Shown: positions 6,600 through 13,967, counted from the first letter of the stretch. The stretch: DNA of 16,431 bases from Acidimicrobiaceae bacterium RAAP-2 (GCA_001443545.1 LMAD01000038.1:1-16431), one strand, 5' to 3'. Numbers and translations are program-made. Notes: generated by a model from the sequence alone, not told the origin.

Positions 6600-8102
6600 A
6601 TGATGTCGCCGCAGTCGCACGGGGCCCAGGACGCCGACTCCGGGCGCGACCTCGTCACCCAAGCTGGCTATCGACCCGAGTTACGGCGCACGCTACGGAC
6701 GTTCTCAATGTTCGCCATCGCCTTCTCGGTCATTTCGATCACCACGGGGATCTTCCTCAACTACGGTTTTGGGCTCACCTGGTTCGGTCCCGCGTCTATC
6801 TGGACCTGGCCGGTCGTCGCCGTCGGGAACACGTTGATCGCCCTCATCGTCGCCGAGTTGGGCACGCGCATACCACTGGCTGGCTACGCCTACCAGTGGA
6901 GTAGTCGTCTCGTCAACTCGACGTACGGTTGGTTCGTCGGCTTCGCCGGCCTGCTCTACATGGCCGTTGGCGGGGGTGCCATCATGCTGGTGGCGGCGAG
7001 TCCGTTGCTCTTGAGCGAGTTCGGCGTAAACGCCGCAACCCACCCCCACCTCAACCTGGCGGTCTCAATCGTTTTCATGGTGATCGCCACCGTCGCCAAC
7101 ATCATCAGCGTCCAATTCTCGGCGCGGGTCAACAACGTTGCGGTCTTCACTGAGATCCTGGGCACCCTGGTCTTCAGCGTGCTGTTGATCGTCCTGTGGG
7201 GGCTGAACGTCAAGCACACGCCCTACGGGTTTTCGATCTTGACCAACACGACGCGGCTGACGACGAGCCCCGCCCTCTATTCATTCGCGCTGGCCGGCAT
7301 GCTCGGCGCCTTCACGCTCATCGGCTTCGAGTTGGCGGCCGACATGTCCGAAGACGCGGTGGACCCCCGGCACTCGGTGCCCCGAGCGATCGTCGCGGCC
7401 CTGGTGACCTCGGCCGTGCTCGGCATGGTGACCCTGATCGGTTTCACGCTGGCGATACCTAACTTGCACACCGTCGAGCACTCGCCACTGCCACTGCTCA
7501 CCATCGCCGAGTTCTGGCTACCGACCTGGCTCGTCAAGGTCTTCATCGCCTTCGTCGTCTTCTCGATGTTCGCCATCGCCGTCGTGGGCGCCGGGGCACA
7601 GTCCCGGCTGGCCTACTCGATGGCCCGTGACAACATGCTGCCGTCCTCGTCGCGCCTGCGGCGAATCGACCGCCATACCCAGACGCCGATCACCGCGCTG
7701 ATTGTGCTCGGACTGATCGATACCGCCATTCTCGTCTATGGCTACACGCAGCCCAACTCCTTCGGCACGTTGGTCGGCGCCACCGCCATCATTCCGTACT
7801 TGATCTATCTGGCGATCACCGTGGCCTACGCCGTCAAGCGCCGGGCCATCGACGCCTTTCCCGGTGCGTTCAGCCTGGGACGATTCGCAGGCGTCGTCAT
7901 CGGTGTCGTGCTCGTCTGGACAGTAGCCGTGCTCGCCGAGCTCACCCTCTCCTCGGTATTTAACGGTGCGGACCAGTTCCTCGCCCTCGCCGCGGTGCTC
8001 GCCATCGCGTGGTACGGACTCGGTCTGCGCCGCCGCCTGCGACTCGGCACCGCGGGCGTGGAGTCACTGGCCGATCTCGCCGAGGACGTCATCACCGACT
8101 GA
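6600..8102 (+). CDS. APC-superfamily amino acid/polyamine-type permease
   Basis: This 500-aa membrane protein has about 12 predicted helices and the signature of the amino acid-polyamine-organocation (APC) superfamily. Helix 1 contains the broken-helix motif FSVISITTGIF (42-52). GTRIPLAGYAYQW at 88-100 and GFELAADMSEDAVDPRHSVPRAI at 242-264 are typical of the GABA/choline/amino-acid permease branch (ACT/BAT1-like). It would take up an amino acid, GABA or a related amine across the cytoplasmic membrane, driven by an ion gradient. The ATG at 6600 is followed by another ATG at 6603; only a GGGGG run is available as ribosome-binding site, and coupling to the SDR 17 bp upstream may help. The stop is one base away from the stop of the convergent SDR gene, leaving no room for a terminator between them. 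Confidence 0.92.
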   Translation: MMSPQSHGAQDADSGRDLVTQAGYRPELRRTLRTFSMFAIAFSVISITTGIFLNYGFGLTWFGPASIWTWPVVAVGNTLIALIVAELGTRIPLAGYAYQWSSRLVNSTYGWFVGFAGLLYMAVGGGAIMLVAASPLLLSEFGVNAATHPHLNLAVSIVFMVIATVANIISVQFSARVNNVAVFTEILGTLVFSVLLIVLWGLNVKHTPYGFSILTNTTRLTTSPALYSFALAGMLGAFTLIGFELAADMSEDAVDPRHSVPRAIVAALVTSAVLGMVTLIGFTLAIPNLHTVEHSPLPLLTIAEFWLPTWLVKVFIAFVVFSMFAIAVVGAGAQSRLAYSMARDNMLPSSSRLRRIDRHTQTPITALIVLGLIDTAILVYGYTQPNSFGTLVGATAIIPYLIYLAITVAYAVKRRAIDAFPGAFSLGRFAGVVIGVVLVWTVAVLAELTLSSVFNGADQFLALAAVLAIAWYGLGLRRRLRLGTAGVESLADLAEDVITD

Positions 8103-8103
8103 T

Positions 8104-8886
8104 TCAGGCTCGCTCCTCGGCGATCGAGTTACCGCCGTCGACGACCAGACATTGGCCGGTGATGTAGGACGCGCCCGGCGTCGCCAACCACGCAATCGCG
8201 GCCGCCACTTCGTCTGGCTGCGCGCTGCGTCCGATCGGCGTCCGTTGCCCCTGCTCGGCCTCGAACGGTGTCTGGGAACCGGTCGCAATCCATCCCGGTG
8301 CCACGGCGTTGACGGTAACACCGCTGCCGGCCGAGTCGACGGCCAATGCACGGACCAGTCCCACCATCCCAGCCTTGGCGGCGGCGTACACCGGCTCATG
8401 GCGCATCGCCATCACCGGTCCCGACACGCTCGTGACCATCACGAATCTCCCCCAGCCGGCTGCCACCAACTCAGGCATCGCCGCGTGCGCGACGAGGTAG
8501 GCGGTATCGAGGTTCCGAGCGATGGCCCGACGCCAGTGGCCGTATTCGATGGTCTCGATCGCTCCTCGCACCTGCGCAGGATCGGTCACTGACGTCATCC
8601 CGGCGTTGTGCACGACGACGTGCAACCCGCCGAACCGATCGAGGGCCGATGTCACCAACATCGTCGCGGTCTCGACTTCGGTCAGATCACCGACGACACC
8701 GTGCGCTCGATCCGCGCCGAGCTGGGCCACCCGGTCTTCGATTCGTTGGCTAGTCGACGTGATGACCACGTTCGCACCGAGGCTCACGAGCAGTCGTGCC
8801 GTGGCGAAGCCGATGCCGGTCTCACCACCTGCGCCGGTCACGAGCGCCGTACGGCCAGTGAGGTCAAAGGATTCGGGAATAGTCAC
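8104..8886 (-). CDS. SDR-family oxidoreductase (FabG-like)
   Basis: This 260-aa classical short-chain dehydrogenase has an unusually long glycine motif, TGAGGETGIG (17-26), with two residues more than the standard TGxxxGIG. The usual HNAG (93-96), Asn125, Ser153, Tyr167 and Lys171 (YAAAK) are present, then APGWIATG (196-203) and a C-terminal YITGQCLVVDGG (241-252), as in FabG-type enzymes. The start is a GTG with a good GGAGAGGAG ribosome-binding site just upstream. It is transcribed towards the permease gene, with a single base between the stops. It is unlike the other SDR in this window in length and C-terminus, so it is not a recent duplicate. The substrate is unknown. Confidence 0.93.
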   Translation of the reverse strand: MTIPESFDLTGRTALVTGAGGETGIGFATARLLVSLGANVVITSTSQRIEDRVAQLGADRAHGVVGDLTEVETATMLVTSALDRFGGLHVVVHNAGMTSVTDPAQVRGAIETIEYGHWRRAIARNLDTAYLVAHAAMPELVAAGWGRFVMVTSVSGPVMAMRHEPVYAAAKAGMVGLVRALAVDSAGSGVTVNAVAPGWIATGSQTPFEAEQGQRTPIGRSAQPDEVAAAIAWLATPGASYITGQCLVVDGGNSIAEERA

Positions 8887-8948
8887 GGGGCTCCTCTCCG
8901 CGCAGGCAGCCTAGTCAACCAGGTACGCGTGGGTCTCCGACGAGGATT

Positions 8949-9188
8949 ACGAATCCCATCCACGGACCGAACGACGAGGTACCACTCGGCATCACCGAAG
9001 ACATCGTTTCACTGATGATGAAGGGCATGAACTTTGGAATTGGCTAGCTGAATGAAGACGGTAGCGCCCACGAGATCATCGGAGCGATCAATAGCACTCC
9101 GACGTACGCCGTGATCGCACCGGGGGTGGCGACTGATCGTCGCGTGGCCTAACTCGTGGCGCTCGCCTACCAATCGGGGATCGTGCCC
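8949..9188 (+). pseudogene. Unidentified gene remnant with two in-frame stops
   Basis: One plus-strand frame reads like protein over about 80 codons: it passes through NDEVPLGITEDIVSLMMKG, a TAG at 9045-9047, LNEDGSAHEIIGAINSTPT, a TAA at 9150-9152, then LVALAYQSGIVPP. Codon choice (ATC, GTG, GCC, CTC) and residue composition look coding-like on both sides of each stop. No start codon with a ribosome-binding site is visible. I do not recognise the family. The best reading is a fragment of a deleted gene between the HAD and SDR genes. Chance, or a minus-strand reading (GDAEWYLVV near 8960-8995), cannot be excluded. Confidence 0.35.
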
Positions 9189-9192
9189 CCCG

Positions 9193-10017
9193 TTAGTCCG
9201 CGTCGATCAATTCCGCCGCCAACTCCGCTACGGACCCCACGACCCGTGAGGGCTTGTACGGGTATTGGTTCGCCGACTCCGCGCTCGAAACGCCCGAGAG
9301 CACCAGTACCGTGTGCAGCCCCGCCTCGAGCCCGGCCACCACATCGGTGTCCATCCGATCGCCAACCATCGCGGTGGTCTCCGAGTGCGCCTTGAGCTCG
9401 CGCAGAGCGGAGCGAATCATCAGCGGGTTGGGTTTGCCGATGAAGTAGGGCTGACGGCCCGTCGCCTTGCTGATCAGCGCGGTCACCGCGCCCGTCGCCG
9501 GTAGCGGTCCTTCCAGACTCGGTCCGGTCGGGTCTGGATTCGTGGCGATGAACCGAGCCCCCTCCCCGACCAGGCGCACCGCACGGGTGATGCGATCGAA
9601 ACTGTAACTACGGGTCTCACCCACGACGACGTAGTCGGGCTCGTTCTCGGATTGGGTGTAGCCGATGTCGTGCAGGGCCGTCGTCAGTCCCACCTCGCCG
9701 ATCACGAAGGCGGTCCCCCGGGGTCGCTGTGCGTCGAGGAACACCGCGGTCGCCAGCGCCGACGTCCAAATATGGTCTTCGGGGACCTCGAGGCCATTCC
9801 AGCGCAGCCGTGCGCTGAGGTCCCGTCGGGTGTACATCGAGTTGTTGGTCAGGACGAGGAACGGGGTGCCTCGATCCCGAAGACGTTGCAGAAAGTCCGT
9901 CGCGCCGTCGATGGGGTGCTCCTCACGCACCAGGACCCCGTCCATATCCAACAGCCACGACTCGATGTGCGTCGCGTGGGAGATGTGCGGGCGGGGATGT
10001 CCGTGACTATCGGGCAT
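9193..10017 (-). CDS. HAD-IIA family phosphatase (NagD-like)
   Basis: This 274-aa cytosolic hydrolase belongs to the haloacid dehalogenase superfamily, subfamily IIA, which dephosphorylates sugar phosphates, nucleotides or phosphoglycolate via an aspartyl-phosphate. Motif I is LLDMDGVL (Asp24 nucleophile, Asp26), motif II is TNNS (57-60), motif III is the Lys195 in IGKPNP, and motif IV is GDRMDTD (219-225). The large cap between motifs II and III is the C2 type typical of NagD proteins. The ATG at 10017 was chosen because a perfect AAGGAGG lies 9 nt upstream; an open frame continues further upstream but would give a 38-residue basic extension not expected in the family. It is divergent from the radical SAM gene, with 93 bp between starts. 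A housekeeping metabolite-repair role is most likely. Confidence 0.93.
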   Translation of the reverse strand: MPDSHGHPRPHISHATHIESWLLDMDGVLVREEHPIDGATDFLQRLRDRGTPFLVLTNNSMYTRRDLSARLRWNGLEVPEDHIWTSALATAVFLDAQRPRGTAFVIGEVGLTTALHDIGYTQSENEPDYVVVGETRSYSFDRITRAVRLVGEGARFIATNPDPTGPSLEGPLPATGAVTALISKATGRQPYFIGKPNPLMIRSALRELKAHSETTAMVGDRMDTDVVAGLEAGLHTVLVLSGVSSAESANQYPYKPSRVVGSVAELAAELIDAD

Positions 10018-10026
10018 GGTGCGGAC

Positions 10027-10033
10027 CCTCCTT
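10027..10033 (-). promoter_or_regulatory. Strong ribosome-binding site fixing the HAD gene start
   Basis: On the minus strand this reads AAGGAGG, an exact anti-Shine-Dalgarno match, 9 nt before the ATG at 10017. It is the strongest ribosome-binding site in the window and rules out the longer upstream frame. Confidence 0.8.
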
Positions 10034-10110
10034 CGATACGTTGCCCACGACCCTACCCGTCCCAACGGACCAGACCGGCGCCGCGAGAGGGTCCGTGGCA
10101 AACTGGCGGC

Positions 10111-11478
10111 ATGGAGGCATCGGCAACTCACTCGCCGCCAGCGTCGAGCGCTGTCACCATCGTCAAACCCGTTGGCCCGCTCTGTAATCTGAACTGCGAC
10201 TACTGCTACTACGTGGGAAAGACCTCGCTCTTCGACCGCGGCGAGCGGTATCGGATGTCCGATGACGTGCTGCGCGCGTACCTCTCGGGTGCCATCGCCG
10301 GGTCCGCTTCCTCACCGGTGCACGTCGTGTGGCACGGTGGCGAACCGTTGCTGGCCGGTCGCCCCTTCTACGAGCGGGCCTTCGCGATCGAACGAGAACT
10401 GTTACCCGAGGGGTGGACGTGCCTCAACAGCTTTCAAACCAACGGCACGCTCCTCGATGAACGCTGGGCTGCGTTCATCGCCGAGCACCACGTCGCCGTC
10501 GGGCTGAGTATCGACGGCGCCCCCATCACCCACGACGCACTTCGCCGTGATCGGCGAGGACGCGACACCCACGGGCGCGTGCTGGCGGGGCTGGCCCAAC
10601 TTCGCGCCCACGGCGTCGAGCCGGACATCTTGTGCACCGTCAATGCCTCGACGGCGACGCGGCCCCTGGAGACCTACCGCTACCTCCGTGACCTCGGCGT
10701 CTCCTGGATTCAGTTCATCCCCATCGTCGCGCGAGACGACGATGGGGTGACCACCCCCGAATCCGTCGAGCCCAGCGCCTTCGGTGACTTTCTCATCGCC
10801 ATCTTCGATGAATGGGTCCGTCACGACGTCAGCCGCCTCGTCGTCCAGGGGTTCCTCGAGGGCCTCTTCGTCACCACGAACGGTCACGGCACGCTGTGCG
10901 TATCGGCCGAGACCTGTGGGCAGGTCCTGGCCGTGGAACACGATGGCGGCGTGTACTCCTGCGATCACTTCGTCGACGCCGAGCACCGTCTCGGGACGGT
11001 TCGTACCGACCAATTGATCGACCTGCTCGAGTCGCCCGAACAACGCGCTTTCGGTGACGCGAAACGCGACACGCTCCCCGCCCAGTGTCGACACTGCACG
11101 GTCCTGGCCTTCTGTCACGGCGGTTGCCCGAAGGACCGCTTCGCCACTTCCGACGACGATCGAGGGGGTCTCAACTACCTCTGCGAAGGCTACCGACGGT
11201 TCTTCAACCACGCCCGCCCGTACCTCGAACGCATGGGTGAACTCACACGATCGGGTACACGACCATCGACGATCATGAACGAGCTGGCCGTCACCGAGGC
11301 CCTTCGGGTGGAAGCATTCCAACTAGCCAAACGAAACGACCCGTGCCCCTGCGGGAGCGGTCGCAAGTTCAAGCACTGTTGTCTGTTCTCGCGCGACGCC
11401 CCATCCCGATCAGCCGTGTCGGACGCCCCACACGCGTCGACGATGGACGGTGACTTCAGTCCAGCAACGGCGCCGTGA
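10111..11478 (+). CDS. Radical SAM protein, anaerobic sulfatase-maturating enzyme type, with C-terminal SEC-C motif
   Basis: This 455-aa enzyme matches anaerobic sulfatase-maturating enzymes (anSME), which convert an active-site Cys or Ser of sulfatases to formylglycine. The SAM cluster is CNLNCDYC (Cys25, Cys29, Cys32), followed by GGEP (76-79). The SPASM cysteines for two further Fe-S clusters are Cys263, 269, 284, 326, 329, 335, 339 and 358. Their spacing parallels that of the characterised Clostridium perfringens enzyme, including an Asp right after Cys284 (Asp285), the presumed general base. The C-terminus adds NDPCPCGSGRKFKHCC (Cys412, 414, 423, 424), a SEC-C zinc motif as found at the SecA C-terminus. 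The ATG at 10111 has no Shine-Dalgarno sequence; CAAACT lies 6 nt upstream, so the mRNA may be leaderless. No sulfatase is present in the window. Its 3' end overlaps arsC on the other strand by 23 bp. Confidence 0.9.
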   Translation: MEASATHSPPASSAVTIVKPVGPLCNLNCDYCYYVGKTSLFDRGERYRMSDDVLRAYLSGAIAGSASSPVHVVWHGGEPLLAGRPFYERAFAIERELLPEGWTCLNSFQTNGTLLDERWAAFIAEHHVAVGLSIDGAPITHDALRRDRRGRDTHGRVLAGLAQLRAHGVEPDILCTVNASTATRPLETYRYLRDLGVSWIQFIPIVARDDDGVTTPESVEPSAFGDFLIAIFDEWVRHDVSRLVVQGFLEGLFVTTNGHGTLCVSAETCGQVLAVEHDGGVYSCDHFVDAEHRLGTVRTDQLIDLLESPEQRAFGDAKRDTLPAQCRHCTVLAFCHGGCPKDRFATSDDDRGGLNYLCEGYRRFFNHARPYLERMGELTRSGTRPSTIMNELAVTEALRVEAFQLAKRNDPCPCGSGRKFKHCCLFSRDAPSRSAVSDAPHASTMDGDFSPATAP

Positions 11479-11908
11479 CGCCGAATTCCCCGAGGAGCCG
11501 ACGTACCCGTTCGTCGATGTCGTCGACGATGCGTTCGACGACCTCACGTGACTGCCCCGCCGGATCATCGACCTCCCAGTCGAGATAGCGTCGGCCGGGG
11601 AACACGGGGCACGTCTCGCCACACCCCATCGTGACCACGACGTCGGCGTTCTTGACAAGCTCGCCTGAGAGCAACGTCGGCGTCTCGTCATCCGTGCTGA
11701 TACCTCGTTCGGCCAGCACCGACGCCACCACTGGGTTGACCGACGGGCCGGGTTCGGAGCCCGCCGACAACACGGTGATCGACCCCTTCGCGTACCACTC
11801 GGCGAGGCACCTCGCGACGACCGACCGGCCGGCGTTGTGGATACAGGCGAAGAGCACCACCGGCTTCGCCGGCGACTCCGCGTGATCGCCGTCTTTTCGA
11901 ACCGTCAC
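11456..11908 (-). CDS. arsC: Arsenate reductase, low-molecular-weight phosphatase fold (thioredoxin-type)
   Basis: This 150-aa protein reduces arsenate to arsenite. The P-loop is CIHNAGRS (Cys22 to Arg28), the LMW protein-tyrosine-phosphatase signature CX5R. GCGETCPVFPG carries the two further redox cysteines, Cys96 and Cys100, that pass the disulfide to thioredoxin or mycothiol/mycoredoxin systems; DDP at 114-116 supplies the general acid Asp. The spacing between the last two cysteines is short, as in actinobacterial and related ArsC proteins. The start is a GTG within GTGA, overlapping the acr3 stop by 4 bp, with GAGGAG inside the end of acr3 as ribosome-binding site. It is therefore the last gene of the ars operon and is translationally coupled to the exporter. 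Its 3' end overlaps the convergent radical SAM gene. Confidence 0.95.
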   Translation of the reverse strand: MTVRKDGDHAESPAKPVVLFACIHNAGRSVVARCLAEWYAKGSITVLSAGSEPGPSVNPVVASVLAERGISTDDETPTLLSGELVKNADVVVTMGCGETCPVFPGRRYLDWEVDDPAGQSREVVERIVDDIDERVRRLLGEFGVTAPLLD

Positions 11909-12984
11909 CCTGTCTCCTCATCTCGATAGAACCGCCGACGGGCCCACTGGGCGAGGTACACCAACGAGATCAGCGCCGGGACCTCGATGAGCGGCCCGAC
12001 GACGCCCGCCATCGCCTGCCCGGAGGTGACCCCGAAGGTGCCGATGGCGACTGCAATCGCCAATTCGAAGTTATTGCCGGCGGCGGTGAAGGCCAGGGTG
12101 GCGGTGCGCGCGTAGGACAGCTTCAGCGAAACACCGAGCGCGAAGGCCCCACTCCACATGACGGCGAAGTAAACCAGCAACGGTATCGCGATGCGAACGA
12201 CGTCGAACGGTCGGTGGGTGATCGTATTGCCCTGGAGAGCGAAGAGCAGCACGATCGTGAAGAGCAATCCGTAGAGAGCGAGCGGGCCGATACGCGGCAG
12301 GAACGAGCCCTCGTACCATTCGCGGCCCCGGGATCGTTCACCCACGCGACGGGTCAGATACCCGGCGACCAGCGGGACGCCGAGGAAGATCAGGACGCTC
12401 CGAGCGATCATCCACATCGACACGTCGACGCTCGCGCCGGTGAGGCCCAGCCAGTGCGGCAGCACCGCGAGGTAGAAATAGCCAAGTCCCGCGTACGCCA
12501 CTATCTGAAAGACCGAATTCACCGCGACGAGCACCGCGGCAGCGGTGGCGTCGCCGCAGGCGAGGTCGTTCCAGATGAGGACCATGGCGATGCACCGAGC
12601 GAGGCCGATCAAGATCAGTCCCGTACGATAGGCCGGCAGGTCGGCCAGGAAGATCCAGGCGAGGGCGAACATCACCAACGGACCGATCAACCAGTTCAAC
12701 ACCAGCGACGAGACGAGCAGACGCCGATCGGCTGTCACGCCACCCATTTCGCCGTAGCGGACCTTCGCCAAGACCGGATACATCATGACGAGGAGACCGA
12801 TCGCGATCGGCAAACTGGTACCCGCGACCTGGACGTGACCGAGTGACCGATTGAGATTCGGAATCAGACGCCCGAGCGCGATCCCGAAAAGCATCGCCGC
12901 CCCGATCCAGACCGGGAGGAATCGATCGAGCCGCGAAAGGCGTCGTAGCGGGGCCTCGGTGGCGTCAACGTCCGACGTCGTCAC
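11905..12984 (-). CDS. acr3: ACR3-family arsenite efflux permease
   Basis: This is an integral membrane arsenite exporter of the ACR3 (arsenical-resistance-3) family, with about ten helices in 359 aa. The family markers are present: GLARCIAMVLIWNDLACGD, with the conserved helix-4 cysteine (residue 131 from this start), and AAGNNFELAIAVAIGTFG, with the conserved Glu307. Together these residues define the arsenite pathway in studied homologues. The GTG at 12984 was chosen because a purine-rich GGAGGGGAAGAGG stretch lies directly upstream; an in-frame GTG at 13014 would add ten residues but has no such site. The gene ends in a GTGA overlap with arsC. The DsrE-like gene is 106 bp upstream on the same strand (77 bp if the earlier GTG is used). 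Confidence 0.95.
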   Translation of the reverse strand: MTTSDVDATEAPLRRLSRLDRFLPVWIGAAMLFGIALGRLIPNLNRSLGHVQVAGTSLPIAIGLLVMMYPVLAKVRYGEMGGVTADRRLLVSSLVLNWLIGPLVMFALAWIFLADLPAYRTGLILIGLARCIAMVLIWNDLACGDATAAAVLVAVNSVFQIVAYAGLGYFYLAVLPHWLGLTGASVDVSMWMIARSVLIFLGVPLVAGYLTRRVGERSRGREWYEGSFLPRIGPLALYGLLFTIVLLFALQGNTITHRPFDVVRIAIPLLVYFAVMWSGAFALGVSLKLSYARTATLAFTAAGNNFELAIAVAIGTFGVTSGQAMAGVVGPLIEVPALISLVYLAQWARRRFYRDEETG

Positions 12985-13090
12985 TACCTCTTCCCCTCCC
13001 CGTCGGGACACCACGGTTCCATGGCGTCGAAGGCTACCTGGCCACCGGCGCCACTTGGCCCGTACGCACCAGCGTCACCGTTCAACCGCG

Positions 13091-13447
13091 TCAGAAACTG
13101 AGCACGGCGGCGCCATCCACGCCGAATCGAACGAACGCGTCGCGGGCAAACTCGAGCGTGACGCCCTTCTCGGTCAACGCCTCGTTCTGGCCGTTCGCCA
13201 GCGCGGCGTTCACGCACGCACCAACCCTCACGCCGGCGGCGATCAGCGTCTCGATCTGTTCGCGATACTCCACCTGAATCGGATCCGAATTCGTCCCGGT
13301 CAGGGCCGCCTGCGCGGGGCCGAAGCAGAACACCTCAAGTTCGACGCCCGATTCACTGGCTACCTGACGAACTCGCTCGGCGACGTGCGATCCCGCATTC
13401 AGCGAGTCGTTATCACCGTGAAAGAGAAAGATGACGGTCTTGGCCAT
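13091..13447 (-). CDS. DsrE/DsrF-like family protein in the ars operon
   Basis: This 118-aa soluble protein has the DsrE-like fold pattern: an N-terminal strand KTVIFLFHGDND, then VELEVFCFGPA (residues 35-45) and a later VRVGACVNAALANG (73-86) with Cys78 at the position where many DsrE/YchN-like proteins carry their reactive cysteine. Members bind or transfer sulfur (persulfide) or act as small oligomeric regulators; many are uncharacterised. Cys41 is a second candidate redox residue. The ATG at 13447 has no good ribosome-binding site. The gene is the first after the candidate ArsR operator and precedes acr3 on the same strand, so it is probably induced with the resistance genes. A role in thiol/persulfide chemistry linked to arsenic is an inference from position only. 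Confidence 0.85.
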   Translation of the reverse strand: MAKTVIFLFHGDNDSLNAGSHVAERVRQVASESGVELEVFCFGPAQAALTGTNSDPIQVEYREQIETLIAAGVRVGACVNAALANGQNEALTEKGVTLEFARDAFVRFGVDGAAVLSF

Positions 13448-13491
13448 GGGTCACTCACAATCCACTTAGAGGGGAAACGCTATCGTCGGCA

Positions 13492-13511
13492 TAATCGTAT
13501 ATCGTCGATTA
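13492..13511. promoter_or_regulatory. Candidate ArsR operator in front of the dsrE-acr3-arsC genes
   Basis: TAATCG and CGATTA form a perfect 6-bp inverted repeat with an 8-nt AT-rich spacer, the kind of 12-2-12-like imperfect palindrome bound by ArsR/SmtB dimers. It lies in the 78-bp gap between the arsR stop and the dsrE-like start, 44 nt before that start. A possible -35 TTGATG is found on the minus strand at 13524-13529, so the repeat would fall between or over the promoter boxes. Confidence 0.55.
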
Positions 13512-13525
13512 CCGATGTTACCCCA

Positions 13526-13864
13526 TCAAAGCGAACCAGTCGCTGACTTGAACGCGGCCAATCCACCGACGTTGAGGCAGTAGGACGTGCGAGGTCCCTC
13601 AATCTCCCCCTGGATCAATCCGGCGTCGCGCAGAATCCGTAGGTGCTCCGATACGGTCGATTGGGCCAGGGGTAGTTCAGCGACCACGTCGCCCGTGGCG
13701 CAGGTTTGGCGTTCGGCGAGCAGTCGCAAGATCCGAACTCGTACGGGGTGACCGATCGCTTTGGCCATGGCGGCGAGTTGCGCGTCGTCAATCGCCGAAG
13801 TCGCCGTGACCTCGTTGGGCTCGACGCAGACGTCACGCCCCACCGGTGACTCGCCTTCGTTCAT
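13526..13864 (-). CDS. arsR: ArsR/SmtB-family transcriptional repressor
   Basis: This 112-aa winged-helix repressor releases DNA on binding arsenite/antimonite. The recognition helix lies in LPLAQSTVSEHLRILRDAGLI (about 64-84), with the wing following at GEIEGPRTSY. Three cysteines are available as As(III) ligands: Cys13 in the N-terminal extension, Cys55 in QTCATGD, and Cys96 in the wing strand. Cys55 is where Corynebacterium ArsR uses one ligand, but the classical CVC helix motif is absent. On the minus strand TAGGAT (13871-13876) is exactly 6 nt before the ATG, which fits a -10 box of a leaderless transcript; the same bases include AGGA, which could instead act as Shine-Dalgarno. It is the first gene of the arsenic block, on the same strand as the resistance genes. 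Confidence 0.93.
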   Translation of the reverse strand: MNEGESPVGRDVCVEPNEVTATSAIDDAQLAAMAKAIGHPVRVRILRLLAERQTCATGDVVAELPLAQSTVSEHLRILRDAGLIQGEIEGPRTSYCLNVGGLAAFKSATGSL

Positions 13865-13869
13865 GGGTT

Positions 13870-13884
13870 CATCCTAAAACGATG
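13870..13884 (-). promoter_or_regulatory. Possible arsR promoter -10 box with overlapping short inverted repeat
   Basis: TAGGAT on the minus strand ends 6 nt before the arsR ATG. CATC at 13870-13873 and GATG at 13881-13884 form an inverted repeat with a 7-nt spacer covering it, which could allow autorepression. The repeat is only 4 bp per arm, so the call is tentative. Confidence 0.35.
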
Positions 13885-13967
13885 CGTAGTCCGCGTGCCC
13901 GCACGCAGCGTTCGCGCCCGGTCTTCAAGCGCGTCCCGCAGAGGCGTCCCCGGGGTTATCGAGTGGA

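Noticed and set aside
9652..10110. Upstream extension of the radical SAM frame
   Set aside because: It is antisense to the HAD gene and would add 153 residues before the conserved start; ATG at 10111 places the CxxxCxxC motif at the family's usual position.
10402..11322. Minus-strand open frame (306 codons)
   Set aside because: It lies antisense to the radical SAM gene and is rich in Val/Gly/Asp/Glu, typical of shadow frames in GC-rich DNA.
12214..12846. Plus-strand open frame (210 codons)
   Set aside because: It is antisense to acr3; the Asp/His/Gln/Arg-rich product reflects the complement of hydrophobic codons.
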